This document shows positions 8,017-17,581 of a stretch of 64,000 nt of DNA, piece after piece. The first letter of the stretch is position 1, and each line of letters begins with the position of its first letter. Source of the stretch: Draconibacterium aestuarii (GTDB lineage Bacteria > Bacteroidota > Bacteroidia > Bacteroidales > Prolixibacteraceae); contig JAPOHD010000064.1 in assembly GCA_026671195.1 (NCBI GenBank), forward strand, positions 62,001 through 126,000. Reading direction: 5' to 3'. Below the pieces are notes generated by a model that was given only the letters and a program-made list of their open reading frames with translations, did not search any database and had not been told where the DNA came from. Position numbers and translations under genes: made by a program.

Positions 8017-8245
8017 GCTTTAATTCTCTTTTCTTTTTTATTTTTTTCACTACATCTGAAATAAAATCACCAACCAAATAACCAACAGCAGCGCCCCACA
8101 ATGTACTCCAGTACCAAACCGATTTAATGGCACATGTACCGCTGGTACAACCCACAAATTTCCAGTACAGGAAACCTCCAACAGCACCAAGTACCAGGAA
8201 AATAAGAGCAAGCTGTTTTTGTTTAATTTGTTTCATAATTTTCAT
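8000..8245 (-). CDS. Small membrane protein of the DUF6132 type
   Basis: An 81-residue protein from the ATG at 8245 (MKIMKQIKQKQLALIFLVLG); a TTG six codons earlier is a less likely start. Two membrane segments (LALIFLVLGAVGGFLYWKF and WSTLWGAAVGYLVGDFI) flank the sequence GCTSGTCAI, whose paired cysteines recall the DUF6132 family of Bacteroidota. The C-terminus is lysine-rich. Overlap with trxA suggests a link with thiol chemistry or rhodanese-like functions, but the role of the family is unknown to me. Confidence 0.75.
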   Translation of the reverse strand: MKIMKQIKQKQLALIFLVLGAVGGFLYWKFVGCTSGTCAIKSVWYWSTLWGAAVGYLVGDFISDVVKKIKKKRELKHDSQV

Positions 8246-8348
8246 TGTATCTATTTCTAACAATAAATATCTTTTTTGGTTTTCAACATTTCATCAATAA
8301 TAACAATAGCAAATAGATTTCCTTTAAAATCATAACCTTAAGGAAATA

Positions 8349-8376
8349 TTTGTTTCGTTGTCATCCGCTATATTTG
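8349..8376 (+). promoter_or_regulatory. Bacteroidota-type promoter of the DMT permease gene
   Basis: A TTTG (8349-8352) lies 16 bp before a perfect TAnnTTTG element, TATATTTG (8369-8376). The start codon is at 8395, giving a short leader of about 10-15 nt. Confidence 0.6.
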
Positions 8377-8394
8377 CGCGCTTTACAAATTACT

Positions 8395-9300
8395 ATGTGG
8401 GCAATATTTGGTTTGGCATCGGCGCTCTTTCTGGGCATTTACGATATTTTCAAAAAACAATCGTTAAACCATAACGCGGTTATGCCGGTGTTGTTTTTTT
8501 CAACCATTGCAAGTTCGCTTATTTTTATTCCGCTTTTAATTATTTCCCGCACATCGCCGGATCTGCTTTTAAATTCAGGATTTTTTGTCCCCCGTCTTAC
8601 ACCAGGCGAGCACCTCCATGTACTTCTAAAATCGGTGATTGTGGTAGCAAGCTGGGTGTTATCGTTTTTTGCCTTAAAACACCTGCCCATTACCATTGTT
8701 ACTCCAATACGCGCAACCGGTCCGCTTTGGACGCTGGTGGGCGCTCTCCTGATTTTTCACGAACGATTAAATGGATTTCAATGGCTTGGCATTCTGATTA
8801 CCCTCGTTTTCTTCTACATTTTTTCTACTGCCGGAAAACTGGAAGGCATTCATTTTAAAACCAACAAGTGGATATTTTTTATCGTCGGGGCTACCATACT
8901 TGGAGCAGCCAGCGGTTTGTACGATAAGTACATTATGACGCGGATTGACCGGATAGCGGTTCAGGCGTGGTTCTCGTTTTACCAGGTGTTGGTTTTGCTG
9001 CCTTTTGTTTTGCTGAATGAGCGAATCAGAAAACGAAAAAACATCCGTTTCGAATGGCGCTGGACCATTCCGTTTATTGGTGTTTTTTTGGTGATTGCCG
9101 ACTTTCTGTATTTTTATGCTTTGAGCAACGAAGATGCTTTAATTTCGGTAATATCAGCACTTCGCCGGGGCAGTGTATTAGTTACTTTTCTGGTGGGTGG
9201 TTTTTTATTTAAAGAACAAAACCTAAAAAAGAAAGGACTGTATTTGCTGGGAATTTTAACCGGTATTGTTTTGTTAACGCTTGGAACATTGTTGAATTAA
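8395..9300 (+). CDS. EamA/DMT-superfamily permease
   Basis: About 301 residues from ATG 8395 (MWAIFGLASALFLGIYDIFKK). This start is preferred over an in-frame upstream codon because the promoter element at 8369-8376 lies between the two. About ten hydrophobic segments fall into two repeats, each like an EamA domain; the first includes KHLPITIVTPIRATGPLWTL and the second IISVISALRRGSVLVTFLVG. Such inner-membrane carriers export or import small metabolites such as amino acids or nucleotides; the substrate is unknown. It is monocistronic, divergent from the trxA operon and convergent with the ECF sigma operon. Confidence 0.85.
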   Translation: MWAIFGLASALFLGIYDIFKKQSLNHNAVMPVLFFSTIASSLIFIPLLIISRTSPDLLLNSGFFVPRLTPGEHLHVLLKSVIVVASWVLSFFALKHLPITIVTPIRATGPLWTLVGALLIFHERLNGFQWLGILITLVFFYIFSTAGKLEGIHFKTNKWIFFIVGATILGAASGLYDKYIMTRIDRIAVQAWFSFYQVLVLLPFVLLNERIRKRKNIRFEWRWTIPFIGVFLVIADFLYFYALSNEDALISVISALRRGSVLVTFLVGGFLFKEQNLKKKGLYLLGILTGIVLLTLGTLLN

Positions 9301-9370
9301 GAGCTTCAGGCAAGAAGCTGTAAGATGCAAACATATTCGTGCCCGAATAAATTTTAAAAGCTTCTTTCAG

Positions 9371-9712
9371 CTACAACTTATCTCTCTTTTTTATGGTAAA
9401 ACGAAGCAAACTATCAAACTGACTGGCAACTACCAGCACAATAAAAATTTCAGCGATTAATAAAACCAGTTTCGATTTTTCTCCGATAAAGGGGAGTTGA
9501 ATATCAGTTAGAAACTGTGTGACAAAAATGCCAAGAAATGCACCGATGAACAAAAACAACCACGACATTTTGAGATTTTTCCACACCGAACGTCGGTTCG
9601 CCTCCTTCTTTTTAATTTGTGTCATTACCTGCTCTTCAAAGTCGGGAAACTGAATTTCGAGCTTCGATTGCTGCATCATATTTTTAAAATCCATCTCTTC
9701 CATTCCACTCAA
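9371..9712 (-). CDS. Small two-helix membrane protein, probable anti-sigma or sigma-associated factor
   Basis: A 113-residue protein with a cytoplasmic N-terminus (FEEQVMTQIKKKEANRRSVWK) and two membrane helices (MSWLFLFIGAFLGIFVTQF and LVLLIAEIFIVLVVASQF). Its start overlaps the stop of the ECF sigma gene by 4 bp, the usual arrangement of a sigma factor with its membrane-bound regulator. It has no recognisable zinc-binding anti-sigma motif (no HxxxCxxC) and no FecR domain, so the anti-sigma role rests on position and topology. Confidence 0.6.
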   Translation of the reverse strand: MSGMEEMDFKNMMQQSKLEIQFPDFEEQVMTQIKKKEANRRSVWKNLKMSWLFLFIGAFLGIFVTQFLTDIQLPFIGEKSKLVLLIAEIFIVLVVASQFDSLLRFTIKKRDKL

Positions 9713-10251
9713 ATTAAAGATTCAACTTCTGTGCTCAGCAATTTTTTCATTTTCTGTTCCATCGATTTACGGGCACGGTGCAAGGTTACTTTTACTTTCG
9801 ACTCGGCCCAGCCGGTCATTTCGCAAATTTCCAGAATATTGTTTTCGTTCAGATAATACAAGCGTAAAACCAAACTTTCGTTGGGAGCCATAATTTTTAA
9901 AACTTCGTTTACATAAAACTTCTGGTCGGCTTCCTTTAACGCATCTTTCGAAATTTCTTCCAACTCCAGTAACTCATCGGTGTAATTTACTTTGTTTCGC
10001 CGAACCACTTTGTACGCTTCGTTAATTACAATGCGCATTAACCAGCTCGAAAACTTTGATTTTCCCTTAAACGATTTCAGGTGCTCGAATGCTTTTACAA
10101 AAGCTTCCTGCACCACATCGGCAGCCGTAAATTCGTCTTTTACCACAGAAACGGCAAGCGAAAAAGCCAGGTCTTTGTATTGGGTTACAAAGTACCGAAA
10201 GGCTTCCGTGTCGCCGTTTAAAATCTTTTTTATGTAGAGTTCTTCTACCAA
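9709..10251 (-). CDS. ECF-type RNA polymerase sigma factor
   Basis: A 180-residue sigma-70 family protein of the extracytoplasmic-function group. Region 2 is seen at residues about 10-80 (DTEAFRYFVTQYKDLAFSLA, AADVVQEAFVKAFEHLKSF, SSWLMRIVINEAYKVVRR). Region 4 is at about 115-170 (LVLRLYYLNENNILEICEMTG, SKVKVTLHRARKSMEQ). The gene begins one base after the stop of the DUF6249 gene and overlaps the downstream membrane-protein gene by 4 bp, forming a three-gene operon. Unlike the sigma factor at 18.7 kb it is not next to FecR or a TonB receptor, so it probably answers envelope stress rather than nutrient uptake (inference). Confidence 0.9.
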   Translation of the reverse strand: MVEELYIKKILNGDTEAFRYFVTQYKDLAFSLAVSVVKDEFTAADVVQEAFVKAFEHLKSFKGKSKFSSWLMRIVINEAYKVVRRNKVNYTDELLELEEISKDALKEADQKFYVNEVLKIMAPNESLVLRLYYLNENNILEICEMTGWAESKVKVTLHRARKSMEQKMKKLLSTEVESLI

Positions 10252-10614
10252 CTAGTTTTTGGGTTTATCAACAAAATAAGCAACAATAATAGAAATGGCA
10301 GTAAACAGCGATACAATACCAAAAAGGATAGGTTCTTCCTGAATGCGGTAATCCAGCTTCATTTCATTTAAAGCAATTTCTACAGAGAAGAAGGCTACAA
10401 GCATTCCAAAAGAAAAACCAGTTCCAATTACACCTAACTTTAACCACGGAAACCTAAACTTTATCTCCTGTTTCGAATAAATCTCCGAAACATCTTTCCC
10501 ACTTTCAATTAAAGCCATTCGCTCTTTGTTACGTGCTTTAATATAAAAATACCAGGCTAAAAAAACGGCTGCAAAAAAACCAAGCCAAATTAAAGTTACA
10601 TCAAAATTTCTCAT
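10252..10614 (-). CDS. DUF6249-like membrane protein
   Basis: A 120-residue protein with an N-terminal helix (LIWLGFFAAVFLAWYFYI), the family-like stretch KARNKERMALIESGKDVSEI, and two more membrane segments. It is first in the operon with the ECF sigma factor and the small membrane protein; this kind of protein commonly precedes such sigma genes in Bacteroidota. Function unknown; a sensing or buffering role for the sigma factor is conceivable. Confidence 0.72.
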   Translation of the reverse strand: MRNFDVTLIWLGFFAAVFLAWYFYIKARNKERMALIESGKDVSEIYSKQEIKFRFPWLKLGVIGTGFSFGMLVAFFSVEIALNEMKLDYRIQEEPILFGIVSLFTAISIIVAYFVDKPKN

Positions 10615-10687
10615 TATTTATTTGTTTTAAATTCGTGGCTTAGATACCAGCTGGAGAAAAAAGGTTACAATGAAATTGAAGTTAATC

Positions 10688-10725
10688 AAAAAAAAGAACC
10701 GCTCCTTTATTCAAAGAAACGGTTC
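10688..10725 (-). terminator. Terminator of the DUF3078 gene
   Basis: Read on the minus strand, GAACCG pairs with CGGTTC (10720-10725 with 10696-10701), with partial pairing inside, followed by eight T residues (10695-10688). Confidence 0.7.
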
Positions 10726-10750
10726 AATACTTATTTGATTGTATGTTTTT

Positions 10751-11617
10751 CTAGAACTTAAATGTTAAGCCAACACCAAACATTTCCATAAACTGAATTT
10801 TTGGGGAACCTTCACCTGTATCGGGATCCACAATTTCAACATCGTCGTCGTAAATCATTTGAGTTACAATATTCGCCGACAAGTAATCATTTACCTTCAT
10901 GTTTATTTTGGCTGTCCAGTCCACATCAATATTTTGTGGATTATTCAGGTAATTCGAGAACAAATCGAGTTTGGTATTAAACGACACATTTTTCATGATA
11001 TCGGTTTTATACTCGAATTTTACGGTTGCACCCAGTTCACTTCTCGTCTTATCTCCCGGGTCAACCCCAAAAGCACCTTCATCAGAAAGAACATCGTCCA
11101 TAACAAAAGTAAATTTTCCCGAAACCGGCGCCAGTAAAGCTGAAAAATTACCGGTTTTGTAATCCATACCCAAACCCAGAGTTAAATAACCCGGAGCCAT
11201 AAATTTAGAAATGGCATTGTCGGTATCGGGATAGTTATAGCCGGGTGCAAACTGCGATTTAAAATTTAACAGGCCCGAATAATTCCAGTTTCCTTTCGCC
11301 TGAATTCCCAGTTTCGAGCTAATATCGATTTTATCATCCGACTTTCTTAAATCCACACTTTCTTCTTTTAAAAAACCATATCGGAAATCAAAAGTATTGT
11401 CCCAACTCAGTTTGTCTTTTTTGTAATTGGCAGCAAGGTTTAACATCATAACGCCCGACATTGAACTTTTCCCACCGGCAGCCCAATTGCTTAACGATAC
11501 CTGCGAAAAATTTAAAGTTGTTGTTCCGCTGGTTGTCCAAAAGGTGTCTTTTTTAGCCTCGTTCTGCGTAAATGCAATAAGCGGAACGAAAAGTAAAAGT
11601 GTTAGTAGTTTTCTCAT
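10751..11617 (-). CDS. DUF3078 outer-membrane protein
   Basis: A 288-residue exported protein with a signal peptide (MRKLLTLLLFVPLIAFTQ) and the DUF3078 signature near its start (WTTSGTTTLNFSQVSLSNWAAGG as two adjoining pieces around residues 27-49). Many alternating strands and a terminal aromatic residue (GVGLTFKF) indicate a beta-barrel. The family is widespread in Bacteroidota and of unknown function. The gene is single, with its own terminator at 10688-10725 and an AT-rich upstream gap. Confidence 0.85.
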   Translation of the reverse strand: MRKLLTLLLFVPLIAFTQNEAKKDTFWTTSGTTTLNFSQVSLSNWAAGGKSSMSGVMMLNLAANYKKDKLSWDNTFDFRYGFLKEESVDLRKSDDKIDISSKLGIQAKGNWNYSGLLNFKSQFAPGYNYPDTDNAISKFMAPGYLTLGLGMDYKTGNFSALLAPVSGKFTFVMDDVLSDEGAFGVDPGDKTRSELGATVKFEYKTDIMKNVSFNTKLDLFSNYLNNPQNIDVDWTAKINMKVNDYLSANIVTQMIYDDDVEIVDPDTGEGSPKIQFMEMFGVGLTFKF

Positions 11618-11939
11618 TTTTTGTTTTTTGCTTTTGTTATTGAATCTGTGTTCTTTTTTAGGTAATACCTAACAAGATAAAAAAAGATTTGTTCCCTTTC
11701 AAATCAGATAAAGCGTATAATAATGGCTTGTTTTGGTATTTCCCCAAAATTACATTTTGAACACCAAATGATACTTACTTTTTATTAATTATTAATTATT
11801 AATTGAATGATAATTTTCTTTTGGTAAATATGATAAACCGGAGAACTGATCATTCGGGCTCTAAATACTTTCACTGAAGGTATCTGAGCTTATCGTTCGC
11901 CTTTCCAATTTCGCTTAAGAAATCAATCCGTGTGATGAT
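11618..11939. other. Gene-free stretch upstream of the DUF3078 gene
   Basis: AT-rich sequence with a short ATTAATT direct repeat around 11780-11805. It must hold the minus-strand promoter of the DUF3078 gene and the end of the rpiB transcript, but I see no clear terminator hairpin, conserved RNA or reading frame. Confidence 0.5.
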
Positions 11940-12386
11940 CTATATCGAACAGGACGAACAAATCGAAACTTTACTTATTCTGTTTTGATGCCGGCCTCCT
12001 TCAAATGGTGTCTGCAAAAATTGTTTTAGAATCTCAATACTTTCGTTATCACTAATAAAACGAGCCGGAAGACATAAAATATTGGCGTTATTATGCTGAC
12101 GTGCCAACACCGATATTTCAGGTTTCCAACACAAAGCAGCTCTGATTCCCTGATGTTTGTTAGCTGTAAACGAAACGCCCTGTCCGCTTCCACATACCAG
12201 AATACCATATTTGAATTCGCCCTTTTCTACCGCACCGGCCACGGGATGAACATAATCGGGATAATCCACCGATTCAGGAGTATCAGTACCAAAGTTTTGT
12301 ACCTGATACCCCTCTTGTTCAAGCCACTCCAAAATAATTAACTTCATTTCGTAACCTGCATGGTCGTTTCCTACCGCTATATTCAT
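11940..12386 (-). CDS. rpiB: Ribose-5-phosphate isomerase B
   Basis: RpiB interconverts ribose 5-phosphate and ribulose 5-phosphate in the pentose phosphate pathway. The 148-residue protein shows the LacAB/RpiB fold from its first residues (MNIAVGNDHAGYEMK), the catalytic cysteine in GILVCGSGQG (Cys65), the phosphate-binding region VDYPDYVHPVA, and HNNANILCLPARFIS near residue 98. Length is normal for the family. The cysteine-rich tail KVSICSSCSI is unusual. It is monocistronic. Confidence 0.95.
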   Translation of the reverse strand: MNIAVGNDHAGYEMKLIILEWLEQEGYQVQNFGTDTPESVDYPDYVHPVAGAVEKGEFKYGILVCGSGQGVSFTANKHQGIRAALCWKPEISVLARQHNNANILCLPARFISDNESIEILKQFLQTPFEGGRHQNRISKVSICSSCSI

Positions 12387-12927
12387 ACTCGTTCTTGTTG
12401 TTTAGTTTTTATCACTCTCAAAAATGAATAATTTATTAAATACCACAAAATTATAAATAAGAAAGATTTTCGCATCCGGTAGTTTCTGCTCTTCTTTTTT
12501 TTCGTTCTCTTTTATTATCACTCCTTTCCCATTAAATCTTTCCAAATGGCAAAGATTTTTTCACATCATTGTATTTCGAAACCAGTAACAGTCAGTTACA
12601 TATTACAATAACTCATATCTTTTAAAAACCTGTCATTCACACCCGCCGGCTGAGGGAGAGGAATCTTTTCAAAGTTCCCCGGACCAAAATGTTCTTTAGC
12701 TCAAAAAAAAGGACCGATTCTTTTTTTCGAAATCTCAAAACAAACACTCTGCCTCCACCTACTTTTATGAATTAAAATCAACGCTTTAACTTTCACGACA
12801 ACAATTTGTAATTAACCGTGTTTATCTAAGACTAAAAATATGGTCTAAATCAGCTAATAGAAATCATATTTTATCTAGTCTCCAATTTGCACCTTTCATG
12901 AAATTTGCATCCTATTAAATTATAATT
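12387..12927. other. Long divergent intergenic region between rpiB and the S9 peptidase gene
   Basis: About 540 bp without a convincing gene. It must contain both divergent promoters. Close to the peptidase gene, the near-repeat AATTTGCACC/AATTTGCATCC (12885-12894 and 12902-12912) lies 20-40 bp upstream of the ATG and may be part of the promoter. An imperfect GTAAC-N5-GTTAC dyad at 12585-12599 was noted but not called. Confidence 0.5.
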
Positions 12928-14997
12928 ATGAAGAAATTAACGTTATTACTTACTTTGCTGGCTCTTATGGCACAATTTAGCAAAGCACAGGACGACCCAT
13001 ACCTTTGGTTAGAAGATGTGGACGCAGAACAATCGTTGGAATGGGTTGGAAAATGGAACGAAAAAACACTTGATGTTTTAACCGGCCACCCCGACTATAA
13101 AAGTATTTACGAGAAAAATATTGAGATTTATAATTCAGATGACCGGATTGCAGATCCAACAATTCGGGGTAACCAGGTGTACAATTTTTGGCAGGATGCC
13201 GATCATCAACGTGGAATTTGGCGCCGGGCAAGCATAAAAAGCTATCTAAATGGCAATCCGGAATGGGAAACAGTACTGGATTTTGATGCGCTTTCGGAAA
13301 AAGACGGGGAGAAATATGTTTTTAAAGGCGCCTCTGGTTTATACCCAGACTACAATAAGTTTTTGGTAAACCTATCGAAAGGGGGAGGCGATGCCGTAGT
13401 TATCCGCGAATTTGATGCGGTTAAAAAGGAATTCGTAAAAGATGGTTTTTATGTGCCGGAAGCAAAAGGAAGTGCCAGCTGGATTGATGAGAATACACTA
13501 ATGGTATCTACAGACTTTGGCACCGGAATGACCACCTCTGGCTACCCGAAAGAAGTAAAAATATGGAAACGCGACACAGAATTAAAGGATGCCCAGTCGG
13601 TTTTCGAAGGCAATGAAGACGATATGGGAATTTGGGGATATTCCGTTCAAACCAAAGAAAAAACCTACCGACTTATCACGCAACGCACTTCCTTTTATTC
13701 GGGTAGCTACTATTTTATAGAAAACGGCAAACTGGTAAAACCCAACTTACCCGACGATATTGAACTATCGGGTATTTTCAAAAAGCAGGTACTTTTTCAG
13801 CTAAAATCGGATTGGGATGTTGGTAAAAATTCCTTTAAACAAGGCGATATGGTTAGCATTGCATACGATGATTTGTTAAAAGACGGCACCAACTATATTC
13901 TGATTATTTCACCTGACGAGCGTTCAAGTATCACCGAAACCAACACCACCAAAAATGTACTTCTGGTAAATATGCTCAACAATGTTAAGAGCGAACTTTA
14001 CAGGTATACATTTACCGGATCATGGGAAAAGCAAAAGATCGATGCGCCGCAATTTGGGAATATCTCGCTGGGATCGGCCGATGACGAAAGCGACAATTAT
14101 TTCTTCTATTTCCAGAACTTTTTGGAACCATCAACCCTGTACAAAGGCGATGCAAAATCAGGTACGTTTGTAAAAGTAAAATCGCTAAAATCGTTTTTCC
14201 CAACCGAGAACTACAAAGTACAACAGTTTGAAGCAGCCTCGAATGATGGTACAAAAATTCCTTATTTCGTAGTATCGGATAAAAACACCAAACTTGACGG
14301 GAATAATCCAACATTAATTGGAGCCTACGGCGGTTTCGAAGTTGCCCGGCTTCCCACTTACAGTGCCATTACCGGAACTGCCTGGTTGGAAAAAGGTGGC
14401 ATTTATGTTCTTGCCAATATTCGCGGAGGTGGAGAGTTTGGTCCCAAATGGCATCAGGCCGGATTAAAAGAAAACCGCCAGCGTATTTACAACGATTACT
14501 TTGCCGTGGCTGAAGATTTGATTGCCAAACAAATTACATCACCACGCAGATTAGGAATTATTGGTGGAAGTAACGGAGGTTTGTTGGTAGGGGTAGGCTT
14601 TACACAACGCCCCGACTTGTACAATGCCGTAGTTTGCGCTGTTCCGCTGCTCGACATGAAACGTTACAATAAACTGCTGGCCGGTGCCAGCTGGATGGCC
14701 GAATACGGCAATCCGGATATTCCAGAGGAATGGGAATACATTAAAAAGTATTCACCCTATCAGAATGTAAAAAAAGGAATGAACTATCCTGAAGTTTTCT
14801 TTACAACATCGACCCGCGACGACCGTGTACACCCGGGACATGCCCGAAAAATGGTAGCCCGAATGAATGAACTGGGATATAAAGTGTATTATTTCGAAAA
14901 TACTGAAGGTGGCCACGCAGGCGCATCAACCAATGAGCAACGTGCAAAAGTTGCCGCTCTTGAGTTTATTTACCTGCAAATGAAGCTAATGAACTAG
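12928..14997 (+). CDS. Secreted prolyl oligopeptidase-family serine peptidase (S9A)
   Basis: A 689-residue peptidase with a signal peptide (MKKLTLLLTLLALMAQFSKAQ), hence periplasmic or outer. The N-terminal part (about 25-400) has the prolyl oligopeptidase start DDPYLWLEDVD and a seven-blade propeller region. The C-terminal alpha/beta-hydrolase domain contains the catalytic triad: Ser548 in GGSNGG, Asp631/632 in TRDDRVHPG, and His663 in EGGHAG. The stretch ANIRGGGEFGPKWHQAG is typical of the S9A/S9B group. It would cleave short peptides, probably after proline. It is a single gene ending at the bidirectional terminator 15021-15056. Confidence 0.93.
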   Translation: MKKLTLLLTLLALMAQFSKAQDDPYLWLEDVDAEQSLEWVGKWNEKTLDVLTGHPDYKSIYEKNIEIYNSDDRIADPTIRGNQVYNFWQDADHQRGIWRRASIKSYLNGNPEWETVLDFDALSEKDGEKYVFKGASGLYPDYNKFLVNLSKGGGDAVVIREFDAVKKEFVKDGFYVPEAKGSASWIDENTLMVSTDFGTGMTTSGYPKEVKIWKRDTELKDAQSVFEGNEDDMGIWGYSVQTKEKTYRLITQRTSFYSGSYYFIENGKLVKPNLPDDIELSGIFKKQVLFQLKSDWDVGKNSFKQGDMVSIAYDDLLKDGTNYILIISPDERSSITETNTTKNVLLVNMLNNVKSELYRYTFTGSWEKQKIDAPQFGNISLGSADDESDNYFFYFQNFLEPSTLYKGDAKSGTFVKVKSLKSFFPTENYKVQQFEAASNDGTKIPYFVVSDKNTKLDGNNPTLIGAYGGFEVARLPTYSAITGTAWLEKGGIYVLANIRGGGEFGPKWHQAGLKENRQRIYNDYFAVAEDLIAKQITSPRRLGIIGGSNGGLLVGVGFTQRPDLYNAVVCAVPLLDMKRYNKLLAGASWMAEYGNPDIPEEWEYIKKYSPYQNVKKGMNYPEVFFTTSTRDDRVHPGHARKMVARMNELGYKVYYFENTEGGHAGASTNEQRAKVAALEFIYLQMKLMN

Positions 14998-15020
14998 GCT
15001 TTTCCTGAACGTAATTTTGA

Positions 15021-15056
15021 ACACCCCTAAGGAAACTCTGTTTTCCTTAGGGGTGT
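15021..15056. terminator. Bidirectional terminator overlapping a stop codon
   Basis: A perfect 15-bp stem (15021-15035 with 15042-15056) with a 6-nt loop separates two convergent genes. T-rich flanks lie on both sides. The right arm contains the last codons and stop (15047-15049) of the minus-strand DUF255 gene, so the hairpin is partly coding. Confidence 0.9.
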
Positions 15057-17137
15057 TTCGATATCAGTTCCAATGCTTCATCAGCCGATTTCACCGGCAG
15101 CTGACAAACTCCCTCGCGACAGATATAAATCAAATCGTCACCAATCTGGAAGCGATTCTCTAACAGCGGAATAGCACTTTCTGAATTTGTGTGTGCCCAT
15201 AAAACATTGGGCAGATATGCAACCTGAAGCTGATTTAAAAGAATATTGGAATTAATACCACAAACTGCCACTTCAAAGTAGGGTTCGGTTTGTTTTAACA
15301 TCAAAGTCCCCCAATTGGCATAAGCCATCGGATATTTACTAAAATGAGGAGTTATGTGATGCAACATTTTTGAAATCATGTTTTTATAATCGATTGTTCC
15401 ATTTAATAAATACAAACGATGCAGATTATTCGCCATTACCGAGTTAGCCGCCGGAATAACATTATCTTCTTTTTGAAAATGATTCGTAACAACCGATTTT
15501 GAAATTTTCTCCGAAAAATAAAAAAGACCACTTCTTTCATCGTAAAAATGGAGTGTCGTGTATTCAGTTAGTTTATTGGCCAGTGCCAGCCAGATATCAT
15601 CACCCGTAATTTCAAACATCGAAATATATGCCTGAATCAGCAAAGCATAATCTTCCAAAAATCCTTCAATCGAACGGGTTCCTGCCTTCCAGTTGTGATA
15701 TAATTTGCCGTTTTCATTCAGCTGTGAATCTTTAAGAAAGGTGGCATTTTTAATGGCCAGCTTCAAAAAATGTTCATCTTTAAAAGCCTTGTAAGCATCG
15801 AGTAAACCCTGTATGGCAAGGGCATTCCACGATGTTAGTGTTTTATCGTCAAGCCCGGGACGAATTCTGTTTTCGCGTTCTTTCAACAGAACAAACTTCC
15901 ATTTACTTACTTTTATTTGAAGTTGATGTGCTGTTAAATTCCTTTTTGCGGCGAAATTTTCATCTCCACCATTACGTAATAAAATAGTATTTCCCTGTTC
16001 CCAAAATCCTTTTTTGTTAACCTGAAAATAATCGGCAAAAAGTGGATAGTCGGCACCTATTAGTTGTTGTAGTTCTCTTTCATTCCACACATAAAACTTG
16101 CCCTCTTCTCCTTCACTATCTGCATCCAGCGACGAATAAAACGCGCCCGATTTATCCATTAATTCCCGCTCAAGGAAATCAGCTGTTTCGTACACCACCC
16201 GTTTAAATTCTTCGTTTTTAAATTGCTGGTATCCTTTTGAGTAAATACTTAACAACTGGCCATTATCGTACAACATTTTTTCAAAGTGAGGCACTTTCCA
16301 AATATCATCAACCGAATAGCGGGCAAAACCGCCTCCCACCTGATCGTAAATTCCGCCACGCGCCATTTTTCCCAATGTGGTGTGCACAAACTCCAAAGCT
16401 TTATTATCGTTTTTAATAAAGCCATAATACAGCAAAAATTCAAGGTTCACAGGCATCGGAAATTTCGGGGAACCAGCATTCCCTCCTTCTTTCATATCCC
16501 AGCGCTGTTTCCAGCTTTCCACACCTCTTACAAGTAATTTACTATTTATCGGAAATCTATTTTCCACCTCGGTAATTAGCGAAACCTGTTCAATTCCTTC
16601 CTGAAGTTGTTCTCCATATTCGGTGGTCTTTTCTTCATTCTGTTTGTAAAATTCAGCAACAGTCTTCAGGTTTTTTATCCAGGTTTCTTTTGTGAAATAA
16701 GTGCCACCCCAAATCGGGCGTCCATCGGGCAATGCAATAATATTTAACGGCCAACCTCCCTGTTGTCCCATTAACTGAACCGCACTCATGTAATAATGAT
16801 CCACATCGGGGCGTTCTTCCCGGTCCACTTTAATACAGACATAATGTTCGTTCATTACCCGTGCCACTGCTGTATCTTCAAAACTTTCATGTTCCATTAC
16901 ATGACACCAGTGACAGGCAGCATAACCGATACTTACCAATACAAGCTTGTTTTCTTTTTGAGCCTGTGCGATTATTTCTTCGCTCCACTGATTCCAGTTT
17001 ACGGGATTATGAGCATGTTGCAAAAGATAGGGCGATGTGGAATGTATTAAATTATTTGTGTGTTCCATATTCTGGTTATTTTGACCGCGGTATCCTACAA
17101 CTGTAAAAAGTAGCAGCATTAAAATCAAAGTATTCAT
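15047..17137 (-). CDS. Thioredoxin-domain protein of the DUF255/YyaL (SPATA20) family
   Basis: A 696-residue protein. The family thioredoxin-like domain starts at about residue 28 ([20 protein letters not shown]) and carries CHWCHVME (Cys75, Cys78). A long six-hairpin-type helical region then resembles N-acylglucosamine 2-epimerases/glycosidases ([48 protein letters not shown]). The first 20 residues look like a signal peptide, while a second Met at residue 24 would give a cytosolic start as in most homologues. Substrate is unknown. Its C-terminus is embedded in the terminator stem shared with the S9 peptidase gene. Confidence 0.9.
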   Translation of the reverse strand: MNTLILMLLLFTVVGYRGQNNQNMEHTNNLIHSTSPYLLQHAHNPVNWNQWSEEIIAQAQKENKLVLVSIGYAACHWCHVMEHESFEDTAVARVMNEHYVCIKVDREERPDVDHYYMSAVQLMGQQGGWPLNIIALPDGRPIWGGTYFTKETWIKNLKTVAEFYKQNEEKTTEYGEQLQEGIEQVSLITEVENRFPINSKLLVRGVESWKQRWDMKEGGNAGSPKFPMPVNLEFLLYYGFIKNDNKALEFVHTTLGKMARGGIYDQVGGGFARYSVDDIWKVPHFEKMLYDNGQLLSIYSKGYQQFKNEEFKRVVYETADFLERELMDKSGAFYSSLDADSEGEEGKFYVWNERELQQLIGADYPLFADYFQVNKKGFWEQGNTILLRNGGDENFAAKRNLTAHQLQIKVSKWKFVLLKERENRIRPGLDDKTLTSWNALAIQGLLDAYKAFKDEHFLKLAIKNATFLKDSQLNENGKLYHNWKAGTRSIEGFLEDYALLIQAYISMFEITGDDIWLALANKLTEYTTLHFYDERSGLFYFSEKISKSVVTNHFQKEDNVIPAANSVMANNLHRLYLLNGTIDYKNMISKMLHHITPHFSKYPMAYANWGTLMLKQTEPYFEVAVCGINSNILLNQLQVAYLPNVLWAHTNSESAIPLLENRFQIGDDLIYICREGVCQLPVKSADEALELISKHP

Positions 17138-17362
17138 TCTACGAGAATAAACATGTAAAACAAAATAAGGTTCGTTACAGTTTTAAAAACAAAACATTAC
17201 AAGTATCAGTGCTTATTTTTTTTATATCAGAAAGCTTGAAATGAAAACTCAGTTATTTTAACCCCATTTTTAATCTATAAATAGTAAGGAATGAAAAAAA
17301 CTTCAACTTAATTTACACACACAAACCCATTTAGATTGTGACACAACATCAGAGTAAAAAAT

Positions 17363-17395
17363 AAAATCCCGGAGTGGACGCCGGGATTTTTTTTT
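17363..17395. terminator. Orphan terminator 1
   Basis: AAAATCCCGG (17363-17372) pairs perfectly with CCGGGATTTT (17381-17390) across an 8-nt loop, followed by five more T residues. A-rich sequence on the left makes it usable in both directions. No protein gene ends here. Confidence 0.82.
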
Positions 17396-17581
17396 GTCCT
17401 AACAAAATTACACGTATTTATTCTCACTCATCCTAAAAAATTCACACTACCAGTCTGTGAACTCATACTCCTTTAATAACATTTCATCTTTTGCAATATC
17501 TTTTCAAAAAAAACTCAAACATGGTAGGGTAATATTTTCCTCAGCTGTATTCTTAGCAAATTATAATTATCAAGTTGTAAT

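Noticed and set aside
10173-10192. CTTTGTATT/GTTACAAAG palindrome similar to the nrf operators
   Set aside because: It lies inside the ECF sigma coding region and has a 2-bp rather than 4-bp spacer.
12585-12599. GTAAC-N5-GTTAC dyad upstream of the S9 peptidase gene
   Set aside because: The spacer is 5 bp, flanking symmetry is missing, and it lies more than 300 bp from the start codon.
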